Assembly: GCA_964019335.1 (NCBI GenBank)
Contig: OZ025696.1
Location: forward strand, 248,001 to 312,000
Length of the DNA: 64,000 bases
DNA from: Diplonema japonicum
Lineage: Eukaryota > Euglenozoa > Diplonemea > Diplonemida > Diplonemidae
Direction of reading: 5' to 3'
Of this stretch, positions 55,401 to 63,381 are shown piece after piece. The notes beneath the pieces are model-generated. The model saw nothing but the letters and a program-made list of their open reading frames with translations. It made no database searches and was not told the origin of the DNA. Positions within the stretch are counted from its first letter, which is position 1; the number at the start of each line of letters is the position of its first letter. The translations under genes and the position numbers were made by a program.

Positions 55401-56794
55401 ACCGCCGAGTTGCATTTAAAGTCAGCAGGTACCACGGACATCGTGTCGCACATTGCTATGGTCACAGGTTCACTTATGCCCTTCAGGCTAACGGTGGTCG
55501 TTTTAAAACTGTATGCACTCTTAACCACGCGCAACGTGGCCTCGTCCACCACAAGGGATGACTCCTGTGATGTGGCCCCATGTGTCATCAGCCTGGCGGC
55601 AAGGTTGACGGAGTTGCCGAGCAACGTGTACTCCGCCCTGGTGTCGTTCCCCAGCACACCGCAGAACACCCTCCCGCTGGTGATCCCGATGCTTATCTTA
55701 AACGCGGGCTGGTTTCGTATTAGTTCTAAAGCAAGTGCTGTGCTCCTCATTGCATCATCCGCATGCACATGACCAGTGACGCCAAAACAAATAAGCGCGA
55801 GGAGACCTTTGTCATCGAAGAGCACTTTGTTCAAGCTACCACCGTACTGGGAGGTGAATGTTTGCACTGCCTCGCAGATAGTAAAGAGATCGCTGGCGCT
55901 ACCGGAGGTGGGGGTCGGCAGGTTGCAGAACTTCACGAACATAGTGTTGATCATGCGGGTCTCGGGTCTGAGCCTTTTAATCCCTTTAGGAACGAAGCCA
56001 CGGTAAAAAACAAGCTGTTTTTTTGACAACACAATAGAACACTTCTCAGACAAGTTGGGAGAATCCCCAGCAGGACTAAACGGCGGGCTAAGAAGAAGCG
56101 AGCCATCCCCTGTCTTTGTACCGCCGTACGTGTTGGTCAGGTGGCTTTGACAAGAGGAATGAACCAATACATGGCCTGCCGGACATGATTCGCAGGCGTT
56201 GCAAGAGTGATTCCAGACTTCGCCACTGTGGAGGACCATCCACTTGTTCTTGTGTCCACCAGTGATCACATGCAGTATGGTGCCGTAGGAGATGCCTAGT
56301 TTAATGCTAAGCTCGATGGTGTGGTTCATGAACTGCATTTCTGAGTTTTCGACGGCTTTTAAAATGGCTGTGGCGCAGTTGACGCAGAGCTGCGAGTTAT
56401 TGTCGTTGGTGGGCTGTGTGAAGATAGCCATGATGGCGTCGCCAGAGAACTGAATGGTGTCACCGCCGTACTGCTCTATGAGTGCTATCATCTTGCCGAA
56501 GAACATGTTCAAGATGTTTGAGATTTTCTCCCCTCCCTCTGCAGAGCTTGACGATCCCAGGAGCCCTGTCAGCCTTGTGAAACCTACGATGTCCAAGGAC
56601 AGGACCGCCCCTTCCCTCTCGAAGGTGTGTGATGCCAGCGACGTCAAGCCCGCCAGGTACGGAAAGACCCATTTCGGGATAAAGTTGCTGTACTCTGAGA
56701 GAGTTGGAGAGTCCGCCTCCTTCTGTGTCGAGTCGATGACGCAGTCCGAGTTATTTGACCCTGCGATTAGATCAGCAATTGCCTTGCCGCTCAT
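52475..56794 (-). CDS. Soluble-adenylyl-cyclase-like protein (two cyclase domains, ATPase, helical repeats)
   Basis: The product is 1439 residues from ATG 56792-56794 (MSGKAIADL); the 12 codons upstream are leader-like. C1 cyclase domain: LSLDIVGFT with metal Asp68 and SGDAIMAIF with metal Asp119, both intact. A cysteine-rich insert (CNACESCPAGHV) follows at about 198-215. C2 domain (about 280-455): ISIGITSGRVFCGVLGNDTRAEYTLLGNSVNLAARL, very close to the sAC (ADCY10) pattern. Then an AAA/STAND-type ATPase: GNPGVGKTT (565-573) and a Walker B region IAIMIDGIQW. The remaining 650 or so residues are helical, TPR-like. sAC-type enzymes make cAMP in response to bicarbonate or calcium in cytosol and cilia. 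No membrane span. Neighbours on the same strand include another cyclase-fold protein and an adenylate kinase. Confidence 0.9.
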   Translation of the reverse strand: MSGKAIADLIAGSNNSDCVIDSTQKEADSPTLSEYSNFIPKWVFPYLAGLTSLASHTFEREGAVLSLDIVGFTRLTGLLGSSSSAEGGEKISNILNMFFGKMIALIEQYGGDTIQFSGDAIMAIFTQPTNDNNSQLCVNCATAILKAVENSEMQFMNHTIELSIKLGISYGTILHVITGGHKNKWMVLHSGEVWNHSCNACESCPAGHVLVHSSCQSHLTNTYGGTKTGDGSLLLSPPFSPAGDSPNLSEKCSIVLSKKQLVFYRGFVPKGIKRLRPETRMINTMFVKFCNLPTPTSGSASDLFTICEAVQTFTSQYGGSLNKVLFDDKGLLALICFGVTGHVHADDAMRSTALALELIRNQPAFKISIGITSGRVFCGVLGNDTRAEYTLLGNSVNLAARLMTHGATSQESSLVVDEATLRVVKSAYSFKTTTVSLKGISEPVTIAMCDTMSVVPADFKCNSAVNLQTCSSDASNGLLTVEQDPLIRGCAPSSKNLRTVAATNELWFKSNRKRSTIGGETVKLVRTGSQQLDSLVGRTTEITKLDELLCSMYKSSTFKVLAIKGNPGVGKTTFLLYCVHNFKHPCLLISFSQETRVLGGIETLLTCLAFKHTTNSPRKDDYATRQGEVCSSGWLNTLGADLQYLVNNLQSGVGLKPKTTEDVVRLLEAALTSHCKTLSTRGIAIMIDGIQWMDWTSLNLIQESVRRVTHKVVMVCSFTTGFGDAQTTVCSDLSGSTGRGGCKTQKWLDTQECEIVELGPMTKADAILHYRHYIQTPKVDTDLSDLIFTNSEGSPLLAEIIINHLIEQDLLGNSVGVTVLVDKDYNIGSYLAQLPQIIAIVTRQLDHIMLKLGESVSRFLKVLSLMEHLIDSRLVTRLFESEMTPEKSQKMCAQLIGSKVLKVTERQKLCFSSMLLPKVLQNNMLVSERREAHLHIATVMEQQQVSFHLEDAIIACHFHQADRRLKAKEWYERALDEAWSEQNFFEAHKLLNTLIDLQDSSIPQESTSKKQDFDNTSDSEAKYEITSSSHQDEWQHMLLDLNVVLGMKKSGLSLIQSWCKTSANELEQLGANERSLPWLTWVLSNKYTRVQSMPLKEFLPVIDLAVLLNNRDLYIGAVGAMEASKRRIECNSLALISIYNAALAFKLILLGKHNHAAIAWTKVDVYNKVSISTLLAMLAVKGHMYTKKFTPKILSTDARGTYRADSMMLLLRVVFAFLDGKSGCSASYADAAMHISRKTRDKSFFMTAMLLGRVVKLTFDSEADPNAPQVVTGSDNLLCLIKQPEWSESTDSIITFMSHAVTSCDPALDHPLREAIDHIPHHVMNPLIVPVLILLIDTIWLRGLTDEQKRISGLTYLDELSPFINKLRSVFDEWGDGLHLVLQYARCSLGGSCVPNTTEMKNIENNVRTKLPIMYVRMRVITTRENFTELVLNHVEDLS

Positions 56795-57307
56795 TCTTTC
56801 TTTTTTTTTTGTCCTGTTCTTTTGTATCAAGCGATGGGGGAAAAAAAAAAAAGAAAAAAAAAAAAAGTTCTCTCAAAGATTAGAAAACTCTTTTTTTTTT
56901 TTTTTCCTCGTCAATAGGAATTTTTTTTTCTTTCTTTTTCTGAAAACGACAATTGACGAAAAAATAGAAGAAGAAAAAAAAAAAAAAAAAGAGAGAAAAT
57001 CGAAACAAATCGTAGTAGTAGAGGGGGAAAGGGGAGGGAGGGGGGAATTTCTTTTCTCCTCCTTAACAACCATCAAGGGAAAAGAAAGAAGAAGGGGAGG
57101 GAATCAAAAAAAAGGGGGGGGGAAAGGGAAATGAGAATCTACCAGAAGAAAAAAGAAAAATATATATCAAAAATTTAAAAAAGAAAAAAAAAATAACAAC
57201 ACATGAAAGAACTGGCTATCATTTTTTGTTCCATATGTACAACCAAGATTCTATTCTCAGGGGCCATTCTCTAACCACCTTTAGAATCGTATTTCGTTTG
57301 TCTCTTT
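56795..57307. other. Gene-free spacer
   Basis: A-rich leader of the cyclase gene on minus, then alternating A and T runs and a G/A-rich stretch (57020-57130). No repeat or gene recognised. Confidence 0.5.
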
Positions 57308-57658
57308 TCAAGGAGTCATGTCTAAATCCTCATTTAACTCATCAGAAAAACACAGTGAAGCAGAAAGGCTAACACTTTCGCGCTGCTGCGCTATATCTTT
57401 CAGTATATTTTCAAGCGGGTTGAGCTTTGCTGTTTGCAACCAAGATAATGCTGCGTTCATCTTACTTATCCGATCATGTAGAAGCCGGTTCTCCTCGACC
57501 AGCTCAGCCTTCGTTCGGGCATCTGAGACCTCCGATCGAAGCTTTCTAAGTTCCTCTTCCAAGGCCTGTTTCTCATCCACAATGCAGTCATTTCCTTTCC
57601 TTATGGTGCCCAGCGGAACTCTCTCCTTGCCCCTCATGGGGTCATTCAGGACCTCCAT
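57308..57658 (-). CDS. Small coiled-coil protein
   Basis: The product is 116 residues from ATG 57656-57658; I prefer this start because the upstream in-frame codons translate a purine-rich leader. The core (about 25-75: DEKQALEEELRKLRSEVSDA...LVEENRLLHDRISKMNAAL) is a strong leucine heptad coiled coil. The C-terminus is Ser-rich and acidic. No homologue is recognised. Confidence 0.65.
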   Translation of the reverse strand: MEVLNDPMRGKERVPLGTIRKGNDCIVDEKQALEEELRKLRSEVSDARTKAELVEENRLLHDRISKMNAALSWLQTAKLNPLENILKDIAQQRESVSLSASLCFSDELNEDLDMTP

Positions 57659-57835
57659 TTTACTTTTTTTTTCTTTTTTATTATTCAACCTATTTCCCCC
57701 CATTTTGTCCCCCCCCCCCCCCATCAAAGCCTCTTGTTGAAGCCAAAAAAAATCCTTCCTCGACTCCTTCAACACAAGGGAGCTTCTAAATTTTTTTTTC
57801 TTTCCGAAGCTACTCTAAAAAAAAAAAATATATAT

Positions 57836-58605
57836 ATATGAGTTAAAGGAAGTCTTTGTGAGACGCCCCCTTGTTCTCATCTTCTACCTGCACCTATCCC
57901 CTTTCAGCAGCGGTTTCTCCTCCTTTGGTGGTCTTGCCGGCCTTCTCCCCAGCCTGGCCGCTCTTTCTCTTCGTTCTCTTGCCCATTGTCCTTTCAATGC
58001 CTCTAGGTCATGCTTGGTCTTCGGTGATGCAAATATCGCCCTCCTGTTCCATCCGATCACCGCCTTTGTCCTCCCGATGGATCGTAGTGTGTGCACCCTT
58101 GTGCACGGCTCAGCTGGGAAGGCCCTCCTTCCTTTCACCTTCTTCAGTACCCTCCCTAGCTCCCATGTGTGCCAGATCTTCTTCATCAGTCCATGCAATC
58201 TCCTCGCTTTCTGCTGTACTTCTGCGAGATCCCCCAGCTTCCCTCCAAGGGTCTTCCCGGTCACGTTCTCGAAATCCAGTGCCAGCTCCACCGTCGACAC
58301 TGACGTGTTCCTGCTGCCTGCATACCAGCGCAGTTGCCGCATCCACCTCAGCACCTCCTTCGTGTACTCCCGTAGGACATCCCCTGCCGGTAGCTTGCCG
58401 AAGTCCTTGTCCGACGGTACTGGGTGTTCTTGACCTTGTGTGATCTCCAGCCACTGGTGTGTGTGGTACACCTCCTGCCTCTTCGCTTGTAGGGCTGCGT
58501 CCCGCTCCCCCACCACCGCCAGCAGGTACCTCTGCGTTCCTTCGAGCCTTTCCCTGACATCCTTCCCTGCTCCCCTTGGCAGGATGCCATGCAGCTTCGT
58601 ACACG
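57836..58605 (-). mobile_element. LINE subfamily 2, 5'-truncated 3' end
   Basis: The minus frame 57884-58516 encodes the LINE C-terminal region: EVLRWMRQLRWYAG matches SVLRWLKSLRWYAG of subfamily 1, and HTLRSIGRTKAVIGWNRRAIFASPK matches HTLRHLGGPTTHGYDRRPLF. The 3' end reads CCTTTAACTCATATATATAT followed by a T run on the sense strand. It breaks at about 58605, where it meets an A run. It gives the best anchor for the many short tails in the window. Confidence 0.85.
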
Positions 58606-58614
58606 GTAAAAAAG

Positions 58615-58668
58615 AAAAAGATGTCTTTGAGGGAACCTGCAGTATGTGACAGGATCGCCTAACACAAT
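58615..58668. repeat. Dispersed repeat (GGTACCTGCGGTATGTGAC family)
   Basis: GGGAACCTGCAGTATGTGAC followed by AGGATCGCCT matches 2728-2758 and 4086-4116. Confidence 0.6.
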
Positions 58669-58699
58669 CAACTCATCTAGTGTTTGATCCCTTCTTGTC

Positions 58700-59230
58700 G
58701 TGGTAGTGCCTTAGGCCCGTCGTGGTAGTGCCTTGTAGTATCTCATCAGCAGCTTGGGCGTGAAACCAATTAGCGAGTTGTTGAGGATGCAATGAGTTCG
58801 TAACTGTTCCTCTAGGATAGGGTGGGTGACCTTCGGGGATGCGAAGACCGGTCGAGTGGAGTACCCAGTGATGGGATGGCTGTGGAGCCCTAGGGTACGC
58901 AAAGAGTGTACTGATTTCTCAGGTTCTGCTGGAATCAGGTGACTCCCCGTGCCTTTTTGTGGTGAATCCTGTCCAAAACTCTTAGGATTCCGCCGATTTT
59001 TCTTGCCCAGCTCGCTAGGTCTTCACCATCCATGTGGATCCTTTCTGTTGCAATTAGGTCGACTGCAAGTTCCGCCTTGGACACCTGCCCACCGTCCTTG
59101 CCCCACTTGAGGGCTTTCAGCCATTTGAGGATAACGGGATTAGGCCTGGGAAGTACTTCTTCGCCAGCCCGTTCTTGTGGTACCAAGTGAGAGGTTTCGG
59201 GGTTAAGAGGTTCCCTGGCTGGAAAGGTCT
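58700..59230 (-). mobile_element. LINE subfamily 3 fragment
   Basis: Two broken minus frames (58711-58902 and 58935-59186) read TLGLHSHPITGYSTRPVFASPK and VILKWLKALKWGKDGG, diverged relatives of the same C-terminal region as subfamilies 1 and 2. This is a third, older LINE lineage. Confidence 0.65.
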
Positions 59231-59346
59231 AAAAAAAAAAAAAAAAAAAAAAAAGATTGTACCCCATGGAAATGGGGGGGGGGGGGGGGAATATTGTGCG
59301 TCCTGTGAAAGATAAAATATAAAAAAAAAAAAAAAAAAAAAAAAAA

Positions 59347-61182
59347 TTAGAAGTTCCCGTTAATGAAGCAGTTTGTACCCCGACGGAGGTTGGCAACGAC
59401 CTCACGGAGAATGGCATCCTCCGAACTGTGCTCTTCGATAACGGAGTGGTCGGACATGTGATATTTCTCTCGATACTCATTGCTCCAACCCCAGGTGCAT
59501 GGGTGCAACGCATCAAGCTGGTAAAGGTACATGGCAGCACCGGAAATAGTCCAGGTGTCAACCGGGCGGATGATATTTTGTAGACGAGGGGCAACGATGG
59601 GAGACCTGTCCTCTCCGGGAACTGTGGACACGAGGCAGCGAGCCGTCAGAGATCGCGATGCCACTGCAAGACGGTGAGAGATATCAATGCACTTTCCTAT
59701 TGCAGTGACGTAAGCACCCATGATGCGGCCAACTACCCCGTACTCTATAACCCCGTTGCAAAGACCTGTTTCGAGACGATACCCGTTGCCTCGAAGAAGT
59801 GCTGCGAACTGAAAAGAGTTCTCGACGTATTCAGGGCACCTCCCTGTCGCGTTCCATTGCAAGTACACAGCATTCGAGATAACCGTAATGACCCCGCCAT
59901 AGCAGCGTTCCGCGGCCACATGAACAACATCTACCGCAGACGACATTGAAGCAGCGATGTGTGTTGATCCTGATTCGCTTAGATAACTTTCTTCATCTGC
60001 AAATGTGACCAAGACACACCCTGCCATAATGTTCCTTGTCCCTAATTGGTAATTTCGCATGGACAGTCTTCTTGGAAGTGAGGATGATTCCCCATCGTTC
60101 TCCGTATCGCTGTCGAACACAGAGTGTTGTTCGCTTGACGGTGAGTTCAAAGGAGACACCACAGTGCTGCTGGTTCCTTTTTGCAAAGGCTCGATCAGCC
60201 TTCTTATACATGTCAGACGATGCATCTCGTTATCTGGTACGACTAACGACACGTTAATTAGTTTTGAACCCACCAGCTGGCTTCCTATTGGTATCACCTC
60301 CGTCTCTGCGACAAGAGATGCTTCGATTGTTCCCAGGATTTCATGCGATATAGCGGCGCAGCCAGCAACGCAGAGCCTGACAATTGCCTTCAAACAGCAC
60401 CCTGATTCTGGTGTCACGCACGGCATCCCTGTGAGGTAATCACGGCTCTCCGATAACGTTCCCGAAATAATTCCGATTTTCGTTCGGATTCCGTGTGCCG
60501 CGATGGACTTGAGGTTCGGGGACCAAGCGAGATGCGACAGGTTATTCTGCAGCATTAGAGCAAACTGCAGCCCGTCCATTGCCGTCGCAAAGACAATTAT
60601 ACTGTTCTCGCCGATGAGTCTTATAAACTTGCCGTTAAATATCTCGGTGCAGTTCGCCACGCACGACGTCAGCAAAGCTGTGTTGGCAGCCATCTCCTCA
60701 GGTATTCTGTTCCATAAGGAATTCGTGTTCACAACAGTCACATCCAGTATGGTGTACTGTGACGGGTTATCGTGAAAACACGAGTGCCCGTGTCTCGCTT
60801 CCGGGATTGGGTTGTTTGCGTGGGGCATTACAAAGCTCGGGATGAACGGTTTGAAGATTTCCAGGCTTACCAGGCAAGAATGGAGGGTTTTAACTTCGTC
60901 TTCGTCCCTTCCTCCCAAGAGGGTTCTGGCGTACGGGAGGTCGAAGGACGATAGTGCGGAAAGGACCTCGGAGAAGCCTTGCGCATGTTGGGGGTGTCCG
61001 TTCAGTGATTTTCTACCTGTCATGACGCCTCCAGCAATGAAAGCTTGCCCGCCGACACCCAACGCCATCATTGCGATGCCCAGCCCCCCCCCGAAATACA
61101 CCCCTAACACGCACAAAACGGTGCCCCACATCACCATGAAAGCTACGGCATAAGAAATCTGCTTATCGGTCAGAGTGGGCAT
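59347..61182 (-). CDS. Membrane protein with two degenerate class III cyclase folds
   Basis: The product is 611 residues. Two hydrophobic N-terminal spans (about 10-50: FMVMWGTVLCVLGVYFGG, MMALGVGGQAFIAGG) precede two cyclase-like domains. First (about 125-285): TILDVTVVNTNSLWNRIPEEMAA...FNGKFIRLIGENSIIVFATAMDGLQFAL follows the class III pattern, but the second metal position GD is replaced by GE. Second (about 385-560): VLVTFADEESYLSESG and VITVISNAVYLQW keep an Asp at the first position and lose the second (Asn). Substitutions at both second-metal sites suggest a pseudo-cyclase, perhaps a regulator or sensor. A partial role with the neighbouring sAC-like enzyme is speculative. Confidence 0.8.
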   Translation of the reverse strand: MPTLTDKQISYAVAFMVMWGTVLCVLGVYFGGGLGIAMMALGVGGQAFIAGGVMTGRKSLNGHPQHAQGFSEVLSALSSFDLPYARTLLGGRDEDEVKTLHSCLVSLEIFKPFIPSFVMPHANNPIPEARHGHSCFHDNPSQYTILDVTVVNTNSLWNRIPEEMAANTALLTSCVANCTEIFNGKFIRLIGENSIIVFATAMDGLQFALMLQNNLSHLAWSPNLKSIAAHGIRTKIGIISGTLSESRDYLTGMPCVTPESGCCLKAIVRLCVAGCAAISHEILGTIEASLVAETEVIPIGSQLVGSKLINVSLVVPDNEMHRLTCIRRLIEPLQKGTSSTVVSPLNSPSSEQHSVFDSDTENDGESSSLPRRLSMRNYQLGTRNIMAGCVLVTFADEESYLSESGSTHIAASMSSAVDVVHVAAERCYGGVITVISNAVYLQWNATGRCPEYVENSFQFAALLRGNGYRLETGLCNGVIEYGVVGRIMGAYVTAIGKCIDISHRLAVASRSLTARCLVSTVPGEDRSPIVAPRLQNIIRPVDTWTISGAAMYLYQLDALHPCTWGWSNEYREKYHMSDHSVIEEHSSEDAILREVVANLRRGTNCFINGNF

Positions 61183-61481
61183 TTCGAGCTCACCCCCCCC
61201 CCCCCCCCCCCCTCCTTATTATTATTTCTTTTTTTTTTTTGGAGAGTAAAGTGTTTTAAAAGTCTTTTAAAAAAAGAAGGAAAAAAAAAGGGGGAGCTCC
61301 AAAATCCGGAGTTCTTTTTTTTTATTAAATTTCTTTTATATCAAAAAAAAACAGAGGAGAAGGAGGAAGGGGGGGGGGGGTGTGTAGAAATAGAAAAAAT
61401 AAAAAAAAAATTAAAATCGTCGTATATGGTATGTAGTATTCACATGATATAAGAGCAGCGGGGGGAGGGGGTGAAGGAAAA
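61183..61481. other. Short spacer with homopolymers
   Basis: A-, G- and C-run spacer between the cyclase-like gene and the adenylate kinase. Nothing else seen. Confidence 0.5.
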
Positions 61482-62216
61482 TCATGTGAAGCACGGGGCA
61501 AGGTCAGCCCACACCTTGTCCACAGGCTGTGAAGAGTCAATCGTTGTCAGCTTGCCCAGAGCATTGTAGTATTCAAGAACAGGGCGGGCTTTCGAGTTGT
61601 ACAATGCAAGCCGGGTCTGAATGGCATTTGGGGTATCGTCTGAACGGTGGGAGTACTTCCCTCTCTCGATGAGCCGTTCTTTCAAGACGGCGTCGGGAGC
61701 TTCAAGGTTAATGACTTTCGCACACTCGTGAGCCATTCTTTCGAAATTTATAGCTTGTGCCAAATCTTTCGGAAAGCCCTCGATAACTATCGTCTTGTCG
61801 CAGGACTGCCGTGAAGCAATTTCCTTCTGTAAAAGCGATATAACGACACTGGAGGGTACGAGCTTTCCCGTGTCAATACATTCTGAGACCTCCTTCCCCA
61901 CATCGGTCCCGAGCCGGACTTCTTGCCTCATTAAGTCGCCTGCAGAAATGTGCACACAACCATATTCTTCTACTACGTTCGAACATTGTGTTCCTTTTCC
62001 ACTTCCCGGGCCGCCCAGTATGAATATTATATGGGGCCGCTTTGCTTCTGCTGTGACACCTCCTTTGACAGCTTGGAGACGGTTAATGAGGAAATCGACA
62101 GGGTGGTTGGGCTTGACTTGAACCAGCTCTGCCGTGAGGACTTCTATGAGATCGTGCACTTTGTGGTCCACTAAGAATTCTTGAGCGGAGTTCAGTTTTC
62201 TTATTTTTTCATCCAT
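61482..62216 (-). CDS. Adenylate/UMP-CMP-type kinase with N-terminal DPY-30/RIIa dock
   Basis: The product is 244 residues. Residues about 11-47 (AQEFLVDHKVHDLIEVLTA...HPVDFLINRL) fit the DPY-30/RIIa dimerisation and docking motif that targets proteins to axonemal anchors. The kinase follows: P-loop GGPGSGKGTQC (68-78), HISAGDLMR, and a short LID (RGKYSHRSDD, about 185-194), as in short-form adenylate and UMP-CMP kinases. The usual GFPR is GFPK (Arg to Lys at 150), a conservative change at a substrate-phosphate contact. Kinetoplastid flagellar adenylate kinases also carry N-terminal targeting extensions. The reaction is NMP + ATP = NDP + ADP. Confidence 0.9.
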   Translation of the reverse strand: MDEKIRKLNSAQEFLVDHKVHDLIEVLTAELVQVKPNHPVDFLINRLQAVKGGVTAEAKRPHIIFILGGPGSGKGTQCSNVVEEYGCVHISAGDLMRQEVRLGTDVGKEVSECIDTGKLVPSSVVISLLQKEIASRQSCDKTIVIEGFPKDLAQAINFERMAHECAKVINLEAPDAVLKERLIERGKYSHRSDDTPNAIQTRLALYNSKARPVLEYYNALGKLTTIDSSQPVDKVWADLAPCFT

Positions 62217-62305
62217 TTTTTTGTGTTTTTTTTTTTTTTTTTCCCCTTTAAAAAAAAAAAAAAAGGTTTTGCGGGATGAATTAGTAAAATACTAAATATA
62301 AGGGG

Positions 62306-62536
62306 CTACACACTGTCCCCTTCCATCACCAACCCGTTCAATGGGCTTGCGCCCTTTACCTTGACGCGGTGCTTGGTGAAGAGGACTTCTCCGTTTCGGT
62401 TTACGTCTATCCGGCGTTCTTTGCTTTCGAATGCGCTGCCGTGCCGGCCTTTCTTCTTGAGGTGTAAGTGGAGGTCCAGTCCCCCAAGCCGCCCGCCCTT
62501 GAGATCTAGCATTGGGACGAGACTTGGTGTAAACAT
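62306..62536 (-). CDS. Small conserved-looking protein, 76 residues
   Basis: From ATG 62534-62536. An acceptor (AG at 62550-62551) lies 13 bases before the ATG, and codon use is GC-rich like its neighbours. The sequence is basic and contains LHLHLKKKGRHGSAF and KHRVKVKGASPLNG. I do not recognise the family. It may be a small structural protein. Evidence for expression is the acceptor and spacing only. Confidence 0.55.
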   Translation of the reverse strand: MFTPSLVPMLDLKGGRLGGLDLHLHLKKKGRHGSAFESKERRIDVNRNGEVLFTKHRVKVKGASPLNGLVMEGDSV

Positions 62537-62575
62537 TTTTCTCTTCTCCCTATCATATATTAAGGTAAACAAAGA
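62537..62575 (-). promoter_or_regulatory. Putative acceptor of the 76-residue gene
   Basis: On minus: TTGTCTTTGTTTACC then ATATATGATAG and a 13-base leader before the ATG. Confidence 0.45.
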
Positions 62576-62726
62576 CAAAACCGCAATTTTTCTGATTGGG
62601 GATAAAAAAAAAAAAAAAGAAATCGGAGGCTAACAGCCCGTGTCACAACTACTTTTTTTCTTTTTTTTTTTTTTTTACAACGTTAGTAAAAGGGGGAGCG
62701 AAAGCCTGGGGCAATTAGTTATGTTC

Positions 62727-63311
62727 TCACCAACACCCTTCTTGATTGATTTTGATGACCTTGTCCATCTGGGCACCTTTAGAAGAGAGGTAGCCCGACC
62801 ACCTGGCGTAAAGTTCAGCAGGAAACTGAGGAGTGGAAGAGAAAAAATAAATGAAATCATCTTTCTCTTCCGGAAGCGTCTGCACACACGCGTACACCAG
62901 CGTGAAGTTGTAGTTCTGGTCCTGGTCAAGGACCCAGTAAGCTGTTGCATCGTTGCCAATTACAGCTTCAGTCATCTTGCCCGCCTCCGAGGCGTTGCGG
63001 TTGGGGAACAGAGTGGAGTTGAACATAGTGATGTGGGGGTTCTTCGGGGACTCCTTCCTGCAGTTGAAGACGTCACTGTATGTACCGTCGTTGTTGGGCG
63101 TCTGGTGGTACCTCACACAGTTGCAGCCGGTGGTTGCAACAGGGATGTCATGCGAGTGCATCTCGTACCAGTTTGGGACCGCCTCGAACGCCTTCATGTC
63201 AAACATACTCATTGTCGTGTGGTTCGCGATGTCCCAGTACCCAGGACACTTCGCACCCGACGCAACACCCGCCAAGGCCAGTACCGTGAGAAGGCTTTTG
63301 TGTATCGACAT
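62727..63311 (-). CDS. Secreted lipocalin
   Basis: The product is 194 residues with a signal peptide (about 1-19). It fits the lipocalin layout: the NWYEM strand (usual GxWYE) near residue 45, a conserved Cys pair, the YWVLDQDQNYNFTLVYAC strand pair typical of apolipoprotein D/Blc types, and a C-terminal helix and strand (FPAELYARWSGYLSSKGAQMDKV). It likely binds a small hydrophobic ligand outside the cell or in an organelle lumen. ATG 63309-63311 follows an A-rich leader. Confidence 0.85.
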   Translation of the reverse strand: MSIHKSLLTVLALAGVASGAKCPGYWDIANHTTMSMFDMKAFEAVPNWYEMHSHDIPVATTGCNCVRYHQTPNNDGTYSDVFNCRKESPKNPHITMFNSTLFPNRNASEAGKMTEAVIGNDATAYWVLDQDQNYNFTLVYACVQTLPEEKDDFIYFFSSTPQFPAELYARWSGYLSSKGAQMDKVIKINQEGCW

Positions 63312-63381
63312 GTTTCTTCTTTTTTTTTCTTTCTCTTGAAGGACCTTGTACCGAAAACCTGGGGGGGGGGGGGGAATAAAT

